NCBI GenBank assembly: GCA_947253195.1
Contig: CAMXXM010000068.1
Span: 1 to 7,278, forward strand
Direction of reading: 5' to 3'
Length of the DNA stretch: 7,278 nucleotides
From: an uncultured Porphyromonas sp.
GTDB lineage: Bacteria > Bacteroidota > Bacteroidia > Bacteroidales > Porphyromonadaceae
This document shows positions 1 to 6,816 of the stretch, one piece after another. The position numbers and the translations under genes were made by a program. The notes under the pieces are model-generated. The model saw only the letters and a list, made by a program, of their open reading frames with translations. It did no database searches and was not told where the DNA came from. Every line of letters begins with the position of its first letter. Positions within the stretch are counted from its first letter, which is position 1.

Positions 1-622
1 CCTCTGCGTCGGCGGCGAGAAGAGTGTCAGCACTGCGGCACAGGCCTTCGGCGACTCCTCCAAGGCACTCAATAAGCCCAATCTCTTTGCCATCTTCCTC
101 GGGCTGATCCTCGGTATCATCCTCGGCATGCTGCCGATCGTAATCCCCGGTCTCTCCGCCCCGCTGAAGCTGGGGCTTGCCGGCGGTCCGCTGATCGTGG
201 CGATCATCGTCGGCCGCTGGGGGGCAGAGTTTGGACTGCCGACCTACACCACCACGAGTGCCAACCTGATGATCCGCGAGATCGGCCTCTGCGCCTTCCT
301 CGCCTGCGTCGGTCTCGGTGCCGGTCAGGGCTTCATAGAGACGCTCGCCCAGGGTGGCTATGCGTGGCTCGGGTATGGGCTGCTGATCACGCTGCTTCCG
401 CTGATCGTGGTGGCCTTCATCGGTCACAAGATCTACCGCTTCGACTACTTCACCCTCGCCGGTGTGATCGCCGGCATGACCACCGACCCACCCGCGCTGG
501 GCTATGCTCAGACGCTCACGTCTCGCAATAAGCCGCTGATCGGCTACGCCACCGTCTATCCTCTGGCGATGTTTATGAGGATCCTGATGGCGCAGCTGCT
601 GGTGCTGCTCTTCTGCGCGTGA
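1..622 (+). CDS. AspT/YidE/YbjL-family membrane transporter, C-terminal part (5' truncated by window edge)
   Basis: The reading frame is open from base 2 to the TGA at 620-622, giving 206 visible codons; the start lies outside the window. The first ~25 residues look like the tail of a cytoplasmic RCK_C (TrkA-C) domain. They are followed by about five or six hydrophobic segments with the family's second-half motifs: KLGLAGGPLIVAIIVGR, TTSANLMIREIGLCAFLACVGLGAG, and AGVIAGMTTDPPALGYA near the end. In this family (aspartate:alanine antiporter AspT and the uncharacterised YidE/YbjL proteins) two membrane halves flank paired RCK_C domains, with a usual length near 550 residues, so a bit more than a third is visible. 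It acts in the inner membrane. The substrate cannot be read from the sequence; the AspT antiport function is known only for some members. A strong terminator follows at once, so it ends its transcription unit. Confidence 0.88.
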   Translation, partial: LCVGGEKSVSTAAQAFGDSSKALNKPNLFAIFLGLILGIILGMLPIVIPGLSAPLKLGLAGGPLIVAIIVGRWGAEFGLPTYTTTSANLMIREIGLCAFLACVGLGAGQGFIETLAQGGYAWLGYGLLITLLPLIVVAFIGHKIYRFDYFTLAGVIAGMTTDPPALGYAQTLTSRNKPLIGYATVYPLAMFMRILMAQLLVLLFCA

Positions 623-642
623 CGGCAGTGACGCTCTATGAG

Positions 643-687
643 GCGACCGCCCCTCTCGGTGACGAGGAGAGGGCGGTCGCTTCTTTG
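643..687 (+). terminator. Rho-independent terminator after the AspT-like gene
   Basis: A 10-bp perfect stem pairs 643-652 with 671-680. A one-base bulge (C653) and four more pairs (654-657 with 667-670) close on a 9-nt loop. The stem is followed by TTCTTTG. It lies 20 nt after the stop codon of the transporter fragment. Confidence 0.85.
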
Positions 688-714
688 TACTTAACGGTAA
701 AAAGGGTATTTTTG
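684..714 (+). promoter_or_regulatory. Bacteroidetes-type promoter for the peptide transporter
   Basis: TTTG at 684-687, a 19-nt spacer, then TATTTTTG at 707-714. This is an exact match to the Bacteroidetes housekeeping consensus (TTTG, 19-21 nt, TAnnTTTG). Transcription should begin a few bases downstream, near 720, giving a leader of about 105 nt. The -33 box overlaps the T-rich tail of the preceding terminator. Confidence 0.75.
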
Positions 715-722
715 CCATCGGG

Positions 723-769
723 GTCTCCACACGCCTGATCGCACGGAGAGTCTCCTGCTGGTCGGAGAC
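723..769 (+). promoter_or_regulatory. Leader hairpins upstream of the peptide transporter
   Basis: GTCTCC occurs twice (723-728 and 750-755) and both copies are complementary to the single GGAGAC at 764-769. The second copy gives a tight 6-bp hairpin with an 8-nt loop. With it, TCTCC 724-728 could pair with GGAGA 745-749. Pairing 723-728 with 764-769 would exclude the tight hairpin. The pairing is seen; any regulatory meaning is a guess. Confidence 0.3.
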
Positions 770-826
770 GGGCAGAGGATATAGATAAGACTATAATAAC
801 TTACAACCCATAAACCAACTAACCAC

Positions 827-2857
827 ATGGCACAACGTCATCCTAAAGGGCTGCTGGTGCTCGCCTTGGCAAACATGGGCGAGCGCTTCGGCTACTACAC
901 AATGCTGGCCATCCTGACCCTGTACTTGCAGGCAAAGTTTGGACTATCATCGGCCACTACGAGCTGGATCTACTCGATCTTCCTCGCCCTGATCTACTTC
1001 CTCCCCGTCTTCGGTGGTGTGGTGGCAGATAAGTGGCTCGGCTACGGCCGCACGATCTTGATCGGAGTGGTCGTCATGTTTGGTGGCTATCTGCTGCTCG
1101 GCATGCCCTTCGGCGCCGGTCAGGCGGGTCTCGCCATTATGCTGGGAGCGCTTCTACTGATCTCGTTAGGTACGGGACTCTTCAAGGGAAATCTACAGGC
1201 TCTCGTGGGTAAGATCTACGATGACCCGAAGTATGCGAAGGGGCGCGACATCGCTTTTTCGATCTTCTACCTCTTCATCAACGTCGGCTCCCTCTTTGCC
1301 CCCAGCATGGGACAGGCGATCACGAACAATGTCCTCAAGGAGCACCACTTCGCCTACTACAACGCCGACATCCCGGCCAACTACAACCGCTTCAACGACC
1401 GACTCCTCTCCGCTGACGAGGAGGCCTCCTTCATCCAGGCAGTACAGGCTAAGCATAGCGACTGGGCGACGATGGCTGCAGAGGATCAGGATAAGGCGAT
1501 CACCAAGGCGAAGTCCGACGAGAGTGTCCTCTTCCAGGCTGATGCGGATGCAGCAGAGTTTAATCTCAAGCTCGCCGGGCTCAACCAGTACACCGTCACC
1601 GGTAAGATCACCGATCCGGCGCTGATGGTGACGGATGACGACTACCGCCTCGCAAAGTCTCGCGTGCCGGAGCAGCAGGCTGCCCGCCAGGAGCTCCTCG
1701 CCCGTGTGGCAGCAGCGGAGGTGCCTGCCAGCCTTGTTCCCCTCGAGGAGGGCGTGGAGTCCAAGGGCTTTGCTCGTGACTTCGGCTACGAGTATGTCCA
1801 GACCGCTCTCTCCACCTCGTACAGCTACGCCTTCTTCGTCGCCTGTATCTCGCTGATCATCTCGATCCTGATCTTCGTCCTGGGACGCAAGACCTGGAAA
1901 TTTGCTGACGTGACTGCCAAGCAGGCGATGAGCAATGCCGCAGAGCAGGGCAAGAAGGTGAAGCCGATGCCCAAGAAGGAGGTTCGGGAGCGTATGTTTG
2001 CTCTCATCCTCGTCTTCATCGTGGTGATCTTCTTCTGGATGGCCTTCCACCAGAATGGCCTCACGCTCACCTTCTTTGCTCGTGACTACACGGTGAGTCA
2101 GGTCGACCCGACGACCTATGGTCTCTTCAGCATCGGTATGCTGGTGGCCTTCATCATCTTTATGTACGGTATCTACTCCATGACGATGGGTCTCCTGGGG
2201 TCGGCGAAGAATAAGAAGCTCGGTCTCGGTCTGATCGTAGCCGGTCTGATCGCACTCGTAGCAGTCTATATGACGCAGATCAAGCCGCTCGAGGGTATGC
2301 AGAATATCACTCCTCAGATCTTCCAGCAATTCAACCCCTTCTTCATCGTCCTCCTGACGCCTATCACGGTCGGCATCTTTGCCGCACTGGCAGCTAAGGG
2401 CAAGGAGCCGAGCGCCCCGCGCAAGATCGGTATCGGTATGATCATGGCAGGCGTCGGCTTCCTCGTGATGCTGATCTGCGCCCTGACCAATCAGCTGCCG
2501 GCACCCGGCTCACTCAATGGCGGTACCAGCCCGATCCTCGTACAGCCGGAGTGGCTCATCGGTACCTACCTGACACTGACGGTAGCCGAGCTCTTCCTCA
2601 GCCCGATGGGACTCTCCTTTGTCTCCAAGGTGGCTCCGCCTCAGTACTCCGGTCTGATGCAGGGTGGATGGCTCGCCGCCACCGCCTTCGGCAATATGCT
2701 GGTCGGCGTGATGGGCAGCCTCTGGGACAAGATCTCGATGCCCACCTTCTTCATCATCCTGATCGCCTGCTGCGGCATCGCTGCTGTCTTCATCTTCGCC
2801 ATCATGGGTCGCCTCGAGCGCGTGACCGAGGATAAGCCCGAGGAGGTGGTGGAGTAA
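827..2857 (+). CDS. POT/PTR2 family proton-coupled peptide transporter (MFS), long Bacteroidetes-type form
   Basis: This 676-residue inner-membrane protein should import di- or tripeptides with protons. Family signatures are clear: NMGERFGYY in TM1 (16-24), the PTR2 signature FSIFYLFINVGSLF in TM5 (144-157), WMAFHQNG in TM7 (404-411), NPFFIVLLTP in TM8 (503-512), and AELFLSPMGLSFVSKVAP in TM10 (587-604), where Glu588 matches the glutamate that contacts the peptide amino group in studied members. Odd features: the first glutamate of the usual ExxER motif is Asn16; about 165 hydrophilic residues (166-330) are inserted between TM5 and TM6, predicted periplasmic; two extra hydrophobic segments (about 430-483) lie between TM7 and TM8. 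Typical bacterial POTs are nearer 450-550 residues. The start is ATG 827, preceded by an A/C-rich stretch without Shine-Dalgarno. It is monocistronic, with its own promoter and terminator. The exact substrate is unproven. Confidence 0.9.
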   Translation: MAQRHPKGLLVLALANMGERFGYYTMLAILTLYLQAKFGLSSATTSWIYSIFLALIYFLPVFGGVVADKWLGYGRTILIGVVVMFGGYLLLGMPFGAGQAGLAIMLGALLLISLGTGLFKGNLQALVGKIYDDPKYAKGRDIAFSIFYLFINVGSLFAPSMGQAITNNVLKEHHFAYYNADIPANYNRFNDRLLSADEEASFIQAVQAKHSDWATMAAEDQDKAITKAKSDESVLFQADADAAEFNLKLAGLNQYTVTGKITDPALMVTDDDYRLAKSRVPEQQAARQELLARVAAAEVPASLVPLEEGVESKGFARDFGYEYVQTALSTSYSYAFFVACISLIISILIFVLGRKTWKFADVTAKQAMSNAAEQGKKVKPMPKKEVRERMFALILVFIVVIFFWMAFHQNGLTLTFFARDYTVSQVDPTTYGLFSIGMLVAFIIFMYGIYSMTMGLLGSAKNKKLGLGLIVAGLIALVAVYMTQIKPLEGMQNITPQIFQQFNPFFIVLLTPITVGIFAALAAKGKEPSAPRKIGIGMIMAGVGFLVMLICALTNQLPAPGSLNGGTSPILVQPEWLIGTYLTLTVAELFLSPMGLSFVSKVAPPQYSGLMQGGWLAATAFGNMLVGVMGSLWDKISMPTFFIILIACCGIAAVFIFAIMGRLERVTEDKPEEVVE

Positions 2858-2890
2858 TGAGGCGATAGACGACTATTGCTCACCCTAAAT

Positions 2891-2934
2891 AGAGGGGGCA
2901 GTACCTGAGTATGATCGGGTGCTGCCCCCTTTCC
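2891..2934 (+). terminator. Rho-independent terminator after the peptide transporter
   Basis: A 12-bp stem pairs 2894-2905 with 2918-2929, with one G-U pair, extended by an A-T pair (2893/2930). It has a 12-nt loop and a TTT/pyrimidine tail. It lies about 35 nt after the stop codon. Confidence 0.85.
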
Positions 2935-2944
2935 TCCTCCTTTG

Positions 2945-3034
2945 GAGGTTGCTAAGACCTCATTATGCCCTATGGGCATATCCCGATCCCACGCGTCGGG
3001 CGGATGGGATCACGGGGAGAAAACCTGTAATCCC
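2945..3034. repeat. Intergenic cluster of small inverted repeats containing a shared sequence block
   Basis: Between the transporter terminator and the rpmH promoter are three short inverted repeats: GAGGT/ACCTC (2945-2949 with 2957-2961), TATGCCC/GGGCATA with a 3-nt loop (2964-2970 with 2974-2980), and GATCCC/GGGATC (2985-2990 with 3006-3011). The last can compete with GGGAT/ATCCC (3006-3010 with 3030-3034). The stretch also holds CGCGTCGGGC (2992-3001) and GATCACGGGGAG (3008-3019), both found again near the right end of the window. No protein is visible here. It may be a copy of a dispersed intergenic element. Confidence 0.35.
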
Positions 3035-3035
3035 C

Positions 3036-3067
3036 ATTGCATTAGCGGAATAATAGTAGTACCTTTG
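3036..3067 (+). promoter_or_regulatory. Bacteroidetes-type promoter for rpmH
   Basis: TACCTTTG at 3060-3067 is an exact -7 box. ATTG at 3036-3039 is a near-match -33 box with a 20-nt spacer. Transcription should start near 3072-3075, giving a leader of about 75 nt before rpmH. Confidence 0.7.
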
Positions 3068-3102
3068 CACCACTTTTCGGATACAATAATCTGCGATCTT
3101 GA

Positions 3103-3147
3103 CCATCGGCTCCGATGGAAGGGAGGAGCACATGAGTTAATAGCGAT
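3103..3147 (+). promoter_or_regulatory. rpmH leader: hairpin, strong Shine-Dalgarno and two-codon ORF
   Basis: A 6-bp hairpin (CCATCG 3103-3108 with CGATGG 3113-3118, loop GCTC) is followed by GGGAGGAG at 3121-3128. GGAGG ends 5 nt before an ATG-AGT-TAA mini-ORF (3132-3140), which stops 7 nt before the rpmH start. The Shine-Dalgarno is 21 nt from the rpmH ATG, so it is better placed for the mini-ORF. The hairpin loop GCTC can also pair with GAGC (3126-3129) in the Shine-Dalgarno. The other complete genes here lack a Shine-Dalgarno, which makes this leader stand out. Confidence 0.4.
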
Positions 3148-3303
3148 ATGAAGAGAACATACCAACCTCACGTCACCAAGAGAAAGAATAAGCACGGATT
3201 CCGCGCTCGCATGGCATCAGCCGGCGGTCGTCGCGTGCTGGCTGCACGTCGCGCCAAGGGGCGCGCCAAGCTGAGCGTCTCGGACGAGTTTTCCGCTCGC
3301 TAA
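3148..3303 (+). CDS. rpmH: 50S ribosomal protein bL34
   Basis: A 51-residue, very basic protein starting [19 protein letters not shown] and continuing [19 protein letters not shown], ending SVSDEFSAR. This is the full bL34 pattern: MKRT-QP start, KRK--HGFR-RM, and GRRVL--RR-KGR-KL. bL34 is a small protein of the large ribosomal subunit that sits buried in 23S rRNA. The start ATG at 3148 is fixed by the universal MKRT- start; an in-frame stop lies just upstream at 3133. It is longer by a few residues at the C-terminus than many bL34 proteins, with a short acidic tail. It appears monocistronic between its own promoter and a hairpin terminator. It is not beside rnpA or dnaA here, unlike the arrangement in many bacteria. 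Confidence 0.97.
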   Translation: MKRTYQPHVTKRKNKHGFRARMASAGGRRVLAARRAKGRAKLSVSDEFSAR

Positions 3304-3330
3304 GCCCTACAGGTGACCTACGTGATCTAC

Positions 3331-3374
3331 AGACCTTGGCTGATATATGGTATCGGTCAAGGTCTAAGTATTTC
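3331..3374 (+). terminator. Hairpin terminator after rpmH
   Basis: An 8-bp perfect stem, AGACCTTG (3331-3338) with CAAGGTCT (3358-3365), is extended inward by six pairs including two G-U (3339-3344 with 3352-3357), leaving a 7-nt loop. It is followed by AAGTATTTCT, a weak T-rich tail. It starts 27 nt after the rpmH stop. Confidence 0.7.
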
Positions 3375-3425
3375 TAAAAGAAGCGTAACAAGTGGTTTTT
3401 GGGAGCCGTTTTCATAAGTGCATCC

Positions 3426-3456
3426 TTTGTCTTCCCACTATTTATCCCTAACTTTG
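3426..3456 (+). promoter_or_regulatory. Bacteroidetes-type promoter for the outer-membrane barrel gene
   Basis: TTTG at 3426-3429, a 19-nt spacer, then TAACTTTG at 3449-3456: a full consensus match. The transcript should begin near 3462, leaving a leader of about 75 nt. This rules out a translation start upstream at 3399. Confidence 0.8.
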
Positions 3457-3536
3457 CGCCATACAAGAGCGATAGACCTCGTCTGAGTGTCGTGCTCATG
3501 GACATTAAGTTTGACCCTAAACAATCACACAAGATT

Positions 3537-4208
3537 ATGAAACTAAGAAATGTAATCCTCGGCTCACTCCTCGGAGTATTTGCCCTCGGTGCAACCGCCA
3601 ACGCTCAGATCGGCGTCATCGTACGTGGTGGCTACCAGGCTGCCAACATCACCGGTAGCTCTATCGATACCAAGATCGCTCACGGAGCTCGCGTAGGTGC
3701 CGTTGCCGACATCACCGTATACGATGGTGGCATGAGCCGCATCTCCATCCAGCCCGGTGTAGACTTCGCCATGAAGGGCTTTAAGGTGGGTGAAATCAAG
3801 AAGGAGGACAAGGTCGGTCTCAGCACCACCACAAACCTCTACTACGTGGACATCCCCGTCCTCGCCAACTTCGCTTTTGACCTTGGCAATGACCTCGGTG
3901 TCTTCGTCAATGCAGGTCCCTACCTCGGTGTAGGTGTTGGTGGTAAGGTGACCGGAGAGGGTAAGTTCTTTGGTCTCGCAGGCAAGACCGGCAAGGATAT
4001 TAAGCCCTTCGACAAGGACAAGGGTATTTACAATCGTCTCGACTGGGGTGCTCAGGTCGGTGCCGGTGTAGAGTACAACCACTTCCAGGTAGGCGTGGGT
4101 ACTCAGTTCGGTATCGGTGACCTCCGTAACGAGACCTTGAAGAAGGCCAATGAGGGGAAGGCTCTCCGCAACAGCAACTTCTTCGTTACTGTCGGCTACC
4201 GCTTCTAA
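3537..4208 (+). CDS. Outer-membrane beta-barrel protein, PorT-like (OMP_b-brl family)
   Basis: A 223-residue precursor starting MKLRNVILGSLLGVFALG. Residues 1-23 form a Sec signal peptide (K/R start, hydrophobic core, ATANA/Q cleavage site). The mature part has alternating hydrophobic and polar residues and glycine/aromatic-rich strands typical of small 8-10-stranded barrels: GVIVRGGYQAANITG, RISIQPGVDFAMKGF, YYVDIPVLANFAF, GVFVNAGPYLGVGVGG, WGAQVGAGVEY and FQVGVGTQFGIGDL. It ends in FFVTVGYRF; a terminal aromatic residue is the usual BAM-complex signal. PorT-like barrels are abundant in Bacteroidetes; most have no known role, and nothing here points to one. An in-frame ATG 138 nt upstream exists, but the promoter lies downstream of it and the signal peptide begins at 3537. 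No Shine-Dalgarno is visible. It is monocistronic. Confidence 0.9.
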   Translation: MKLRNVILGSLLGVFALGATANAQIGVIVRGGYQAANITGSSIDTKIAHGARVGAVADITVYDGGMSRISIQPGVDFAMKGFKVGEIKKEDKVGLSTTTNLYYVDIPVLANFAFDLGNDLGVFVNAGPYLGVGVGGKVTGEGKFFGLAGKTGKDIKPFDKDKGIYNRLDWGAQVGAGVEYNHFQVGVGTQFGIGDLRNETLKKANEGKALRNSNFFVTVGYRF

Positions 4209-4234
4209 TCCATAAGTTAGATCCATAAGGATAC

Positions 4235-4275
4235 AGGCGGGTCGTCTCTTAACTGAGGCGACCCGCCTTTTCTTC
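4235..4275 (+). terminator. Rho-independent terminator after the barrel gene
   Basis: A 13-bp stem (4236-4248 with 4255-4267, one G-U pair) closes a 6-nt loop TTAACT and is followed by TTTTCTT. It is one of the strongest terminators in the window and separates the barrel gene from rpoN. Confidence 0.9.
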
Positions 4276-4284
4276 GTACATTTG
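4252..4284 (+). promoter_or_regulatory. Probable rpoN promoter
   Basis: TACATTTG at 4277-4284 is an exact -7 box placed 20 nt before the rpoN start. The best -33 candidate is the weak ACTG at 4252-4255 (21-nt spacer), inside the preceding terminator hairpin. The implied leader is very short, roughly 10-15 nt. Confidence 0.5.
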
Positions 4285-4304
4285 TCCCATAAGAGTGACG
4301 CTGT

Positions 4305-5756
4305 ATGACCGGAACCGGAGGTAATAAGCAGAAACTAAAGCAGCGGCAGAAGCTCTCCGCTCGACAGATCCAGCTGATGCAGATGGTGATGCTCCCGCAG
4401 ACGGAGCTCTCGCAGCGCATCAAGCAGGAGCTGGAGCGCAATCCTGCCCTCGAGGAGGGGGGCGACGAGCCGGGAGACTACGAGGAGTTGCCCGAGGATG
4501 AGGGCGGCACCGCGGAGAGCATCGATGCCGATGACTACACCGATGTGGATGAGATCCCCGGCTCAGCCTACAAGCATACAGCCCGCTCGGAGGGCGCATC
4601 AGCGACAGAGATCCCATTTGCCGACACGCCGACGCTGACGGAGTACCTCCGCCGGCAACTCTATATGACCGATCTCGATGAGGAGCAGCGGCAGATAGCC
4701 ACCTTCGTCATCGGCAGCCTCGAGGACGACGGCTACCTGCGGCAGACGACGGAGGGGCTGACGGACGACCTCGCCATCTATCAGGGGATCTACTGCAGCA
4801 CGGAGGAGGTGGAGGCTGTCGTACGGGCGATACGGTCTCTTGACCCGCCCGGTGTGGGTGCGAGGGATCTGCGCGACTGCCTCCTCCTGCAGCTGGAGCG
4901 GCGTACCCCTGAGACGCCGACCATATGCCTTGCCAAGCGACTCCTCACCGACCACTTCGATGAGCTCTCCAAGCGACACTACAGCGCCCTCAGCGAGGCG
5001 TGCGATGCCGATGACGACCGGATCCGCGAGGCGATCCGGCTGATCGTCTCGCTCAACCCCACCCCCGGGCTCGACTTTGGCACCCGGATGGAGGGAAATG
5101 CCCAGACGGTCATCCCCGACTTCGTCGTCACGGAGAGCAATGGCGACCTCGTGGTGACGCTGAATAACGGCGACATACCCGAGGTGAGAGTCAATCGCCG
5201 GTTTGAGGACGAGATGAGCGCCTACACCGGTGACCTGAGGAGCCTGCCGAGGGAGCTGCGCGAGACCGGGAAGTTTGTCAAGGGTAAGCTCGATGCCGCC
5301 CGCACCTTCGTCGATATGATCCGCCAGAGGCGCGAGACCCTCATGTCCACGATGATGTGCATCGTGGACATGCAGCGCGAGTACTTCCTCAGCGGTGATA
5401 TGTCGACCCTGCGGCCGATGATCCTCAAGGACGTCGCCGACCGCATCGGGTACGACATCAGCACGATCTCGCGGGTCACCTCGACCAAGTATGTGCAGAC
5501 CGACTTTGGCACCTTCCCTCTACGCCACTTCTTCAGCGAGGGGACGGTGCGCGACGATGGCGAGGAGATCTCCACCCGCCATGTGCGACAGATCCTCCGA
5601 GAGATCATCGACGAGGAGGACAAGCGTCGCCCTCTCTCCGACGAGGCGCTCAGCAGGGCACTCGGCGAGCGCGGCTACGATGTGGCTCGCCGCACCGTCG
5701 CCAAGTATCGGGATGGGATGGGGATCCCTGTTGCAAGATTGAGAAAAGAATTCTAA
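4305..5756 (+). CDS. rpoN: RNA polymerase sigma-54 factor
   Basis: 483 residues, a normal length for the family. Region I (about 10-50, [18 protein letters not shown] through [10 protein letters not shown]) is the glutamine-rich activator-interacting segment. Residues 51-85 are a very acidic linker. The core-binding domain follows (about 105-300, including [15 protein letters not shown] and [10 protein letters not shown]). The DNA-binding part has the helix-turn-helix [20 protein letters not shown] (374-393) followed by [17 protein letters not shown], and the RpoN box [10 protein letters not shown] at 461-470. The box is intact apart from a common final E-to-D change. Sigma-54 directs polymerase to -24/-12 promoters and needs an AAA+ enhancer-binding activator; none is encoded in the window. 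It sits between two strong transcription signals and appears to be transcribed alone. Start ATG 4305 is the only start consistent with the promoter at 4277-4284. Confidence 0.97.
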   Translation: MTGTGGNKQKLKQRQKLSARQIQLMQMVMLPQTELSQRIKQELERNPALEEGGDEPGDYEELPEDEGGTAESIDADDYTDVDEIPGSAYKHTARSEGASATEIPFADTPTLTEYLRRQLYMTDLDEEQRQIATFVIGSLEDDGYLRQTTEGLTDDLAIYQGIYCSTEEVEAVVRAIRSLDPPGVGARDLRDCLLLQLERRTPETPTICLAKRLLTDHFDELSKRHYSALSEACDADDDRIREAIRLIVSLNPTPGLDFGTRMEGNAQTVIPDFVVTESNGDLVVTLNNGDIPEVRVNRRFEDEMSAYTGDLRSLPRELRETGKFVKGKLDAARTFVDMIRQRRETLMSTMMCIVDMQREYFLSGDMSTLRPMILKDVADRIGYDISTISRVTSTKYVQTDFGTFPLRHFFSEGTVRDDGEEISTRHVRQILREIIDEEDKRRPLSDEALSRALGERGYDVARRTVAKYRDGMGIPVARLRKEF

Positions 5757-5761
5757 ATTTG
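5730..5761 (+). promoter_or_regulatory. gcvH promoter overlapping the rpoN stop codon
   Basis: TAAATTTG at 5754-5761 is an exact -7 box whose first three bases are the rpoN stop codon TAA. GTTG at 5730-5733 serves as -33 with a 20-nt spacer, inside the rpoN coding sequence. The start of transcription is predicted near 5767, about 33 nt before gcvH. No terminator separates rpoN and gcvH, so read-through is also possible. Confidence 0.6.
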
Positions 5762-5800
5762 TACTGGAAATATTTGCCAACCAAAACAATAGACAACACT

Positions 5801-6181
5801 ATGAACTTTCCTGAAAACCTGAAGTACACCCAGGACCACGAGTGGATCCTCGTAGAGGGTAATCAAGTAACCGTCGGTATCACCGACTTCGCTCAGCAGG
5901 AGCTGGGAGACATCGTATTCGTCGACGTCGACAGCGAGGGCAGCACCGTAGAGGGCGGTGAGGCTTTCGGCTCCATCGAGGCGGTCAAGACGGTCTCTGA
6001 CCTGATCGCTCCCTGTACCATCGACGTCGAGGAGGCCAATGCTGAGCTCGAGGATGCCCCCGAGCTGGTCAATCAGGACCCCTACGGCAAGGGCTGGATC
6101 ATCAAGGGCAAGGTCGCTGATGCCGGTGCCATCGAGGGACTCCTCTCTGCCGCTGACTACAAGGCTCTGGTGGAGAAGTAA
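5801..6181 (+). CDS. gcvH: Glycine cleavage system H protein
   Basis: A 126-residue protein, the usual length for GcvH. It carries a lipoyl group that shuttles the aminomethyl intermediate from the P protein (glycine decarboxylase) to the T protein and is re-oxidised by the L protein. Visible motifs: N-terminal [30 protein letters not shown], and the lipoylation site [11 protein letters not shown], with Lys63 as the modified residue. [12 protein letters not shown] near the C-terminus is also typical. The start is ATG 5801, where homology begins; a TTG-initiated extension at 5759 is rejected because it lies upstream of the predicted transcript start. The other glycine cleavage genes are not in the window. 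A terminator hairpin separates it from purE. Confidence 0.97.
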   Translation: MNFPENLKYTQDHEWILVEGNQVTVGITDFAQQELGDIVFVDVDSEGSTVEGGEAFGSIEAVKTVSDLIAPCTIDVEEANAELEDAPELVNQDPYGKGWIIKGKVADAGAIEGLLSAADYKALVEK

Positions 6182-6207
6182 TCTACTTCGGAAATCATGA
6201 CAAGACA

Positions 6208-6251
6208 AGGGGAGAGAGGCGACCTGTGTCGTGCTCTCTCCCCTATTTTTT
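6208..6251 (+). terminator. Rho-independent terminator between gcvH and purE
   Basis: An 11-bp perfect stem (6208-6218 with 6234-6244), one bulged G (6233) and five further pairs (6219-6223 with 6228-6232) close a CTGT tetraloop. A run of six T (6246-6251) follows directly. This is a textbook intrinsic terminator. Confidence 0.92.
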
Positions 6252-6274
6252 ACTTATAAAGAGACTACTAAGCT

Positions 6275-6796
<522 letters not shown>

Positions 6797-6799
6797 TAC

Positions 6800-6816
6800 C
6801 TGTCTCATACAGACAG
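6800..6816. repeat. Small inverted repeat after purE
   Basis: CTGTCT (6800-6805) and AGACAG (6811-6816) form a 6-bp stem with a 5-nt loop. It lies 3 nt after the purE stop and directly before the larger hairpin at 6820-6857. Confidence 0.35.

Noticed and set aside
1193..2329. A 378-codon open frame on the minus strand
   Set aside because: It lies wholly inside the peptide transporter gene, its translation is rich in H, D, E and R with no recognisable domain, and it reflects the codon bias of the real gene.
2942..3195. Open frames on both strands across the rpmH region
   Set aside because: The real gene is the 51-codon rpmH in another frame; these frames cross promoter and terminator signals and have no recognisable product.
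3399..3536. An upstream in-frame ATG that would extend the barrel protein by 46 residues
   Set aside because: The consensus promoter at 3426-3456 lies downstream of it and the signal peptide begins at 3537.
3564..4226. A 220-codon minus-strand open frame opposite the barrel gene
   Set aside because: The + strand frame has a signal peptide, barrel motifs, promoter and terminator; the antisense frame has none.
5759..5800. A TTG start extending GcvH by 14 residues
   Set aside because: It overlaps the predicted promoter, and GcvH homology begins at the ATG at 5801.
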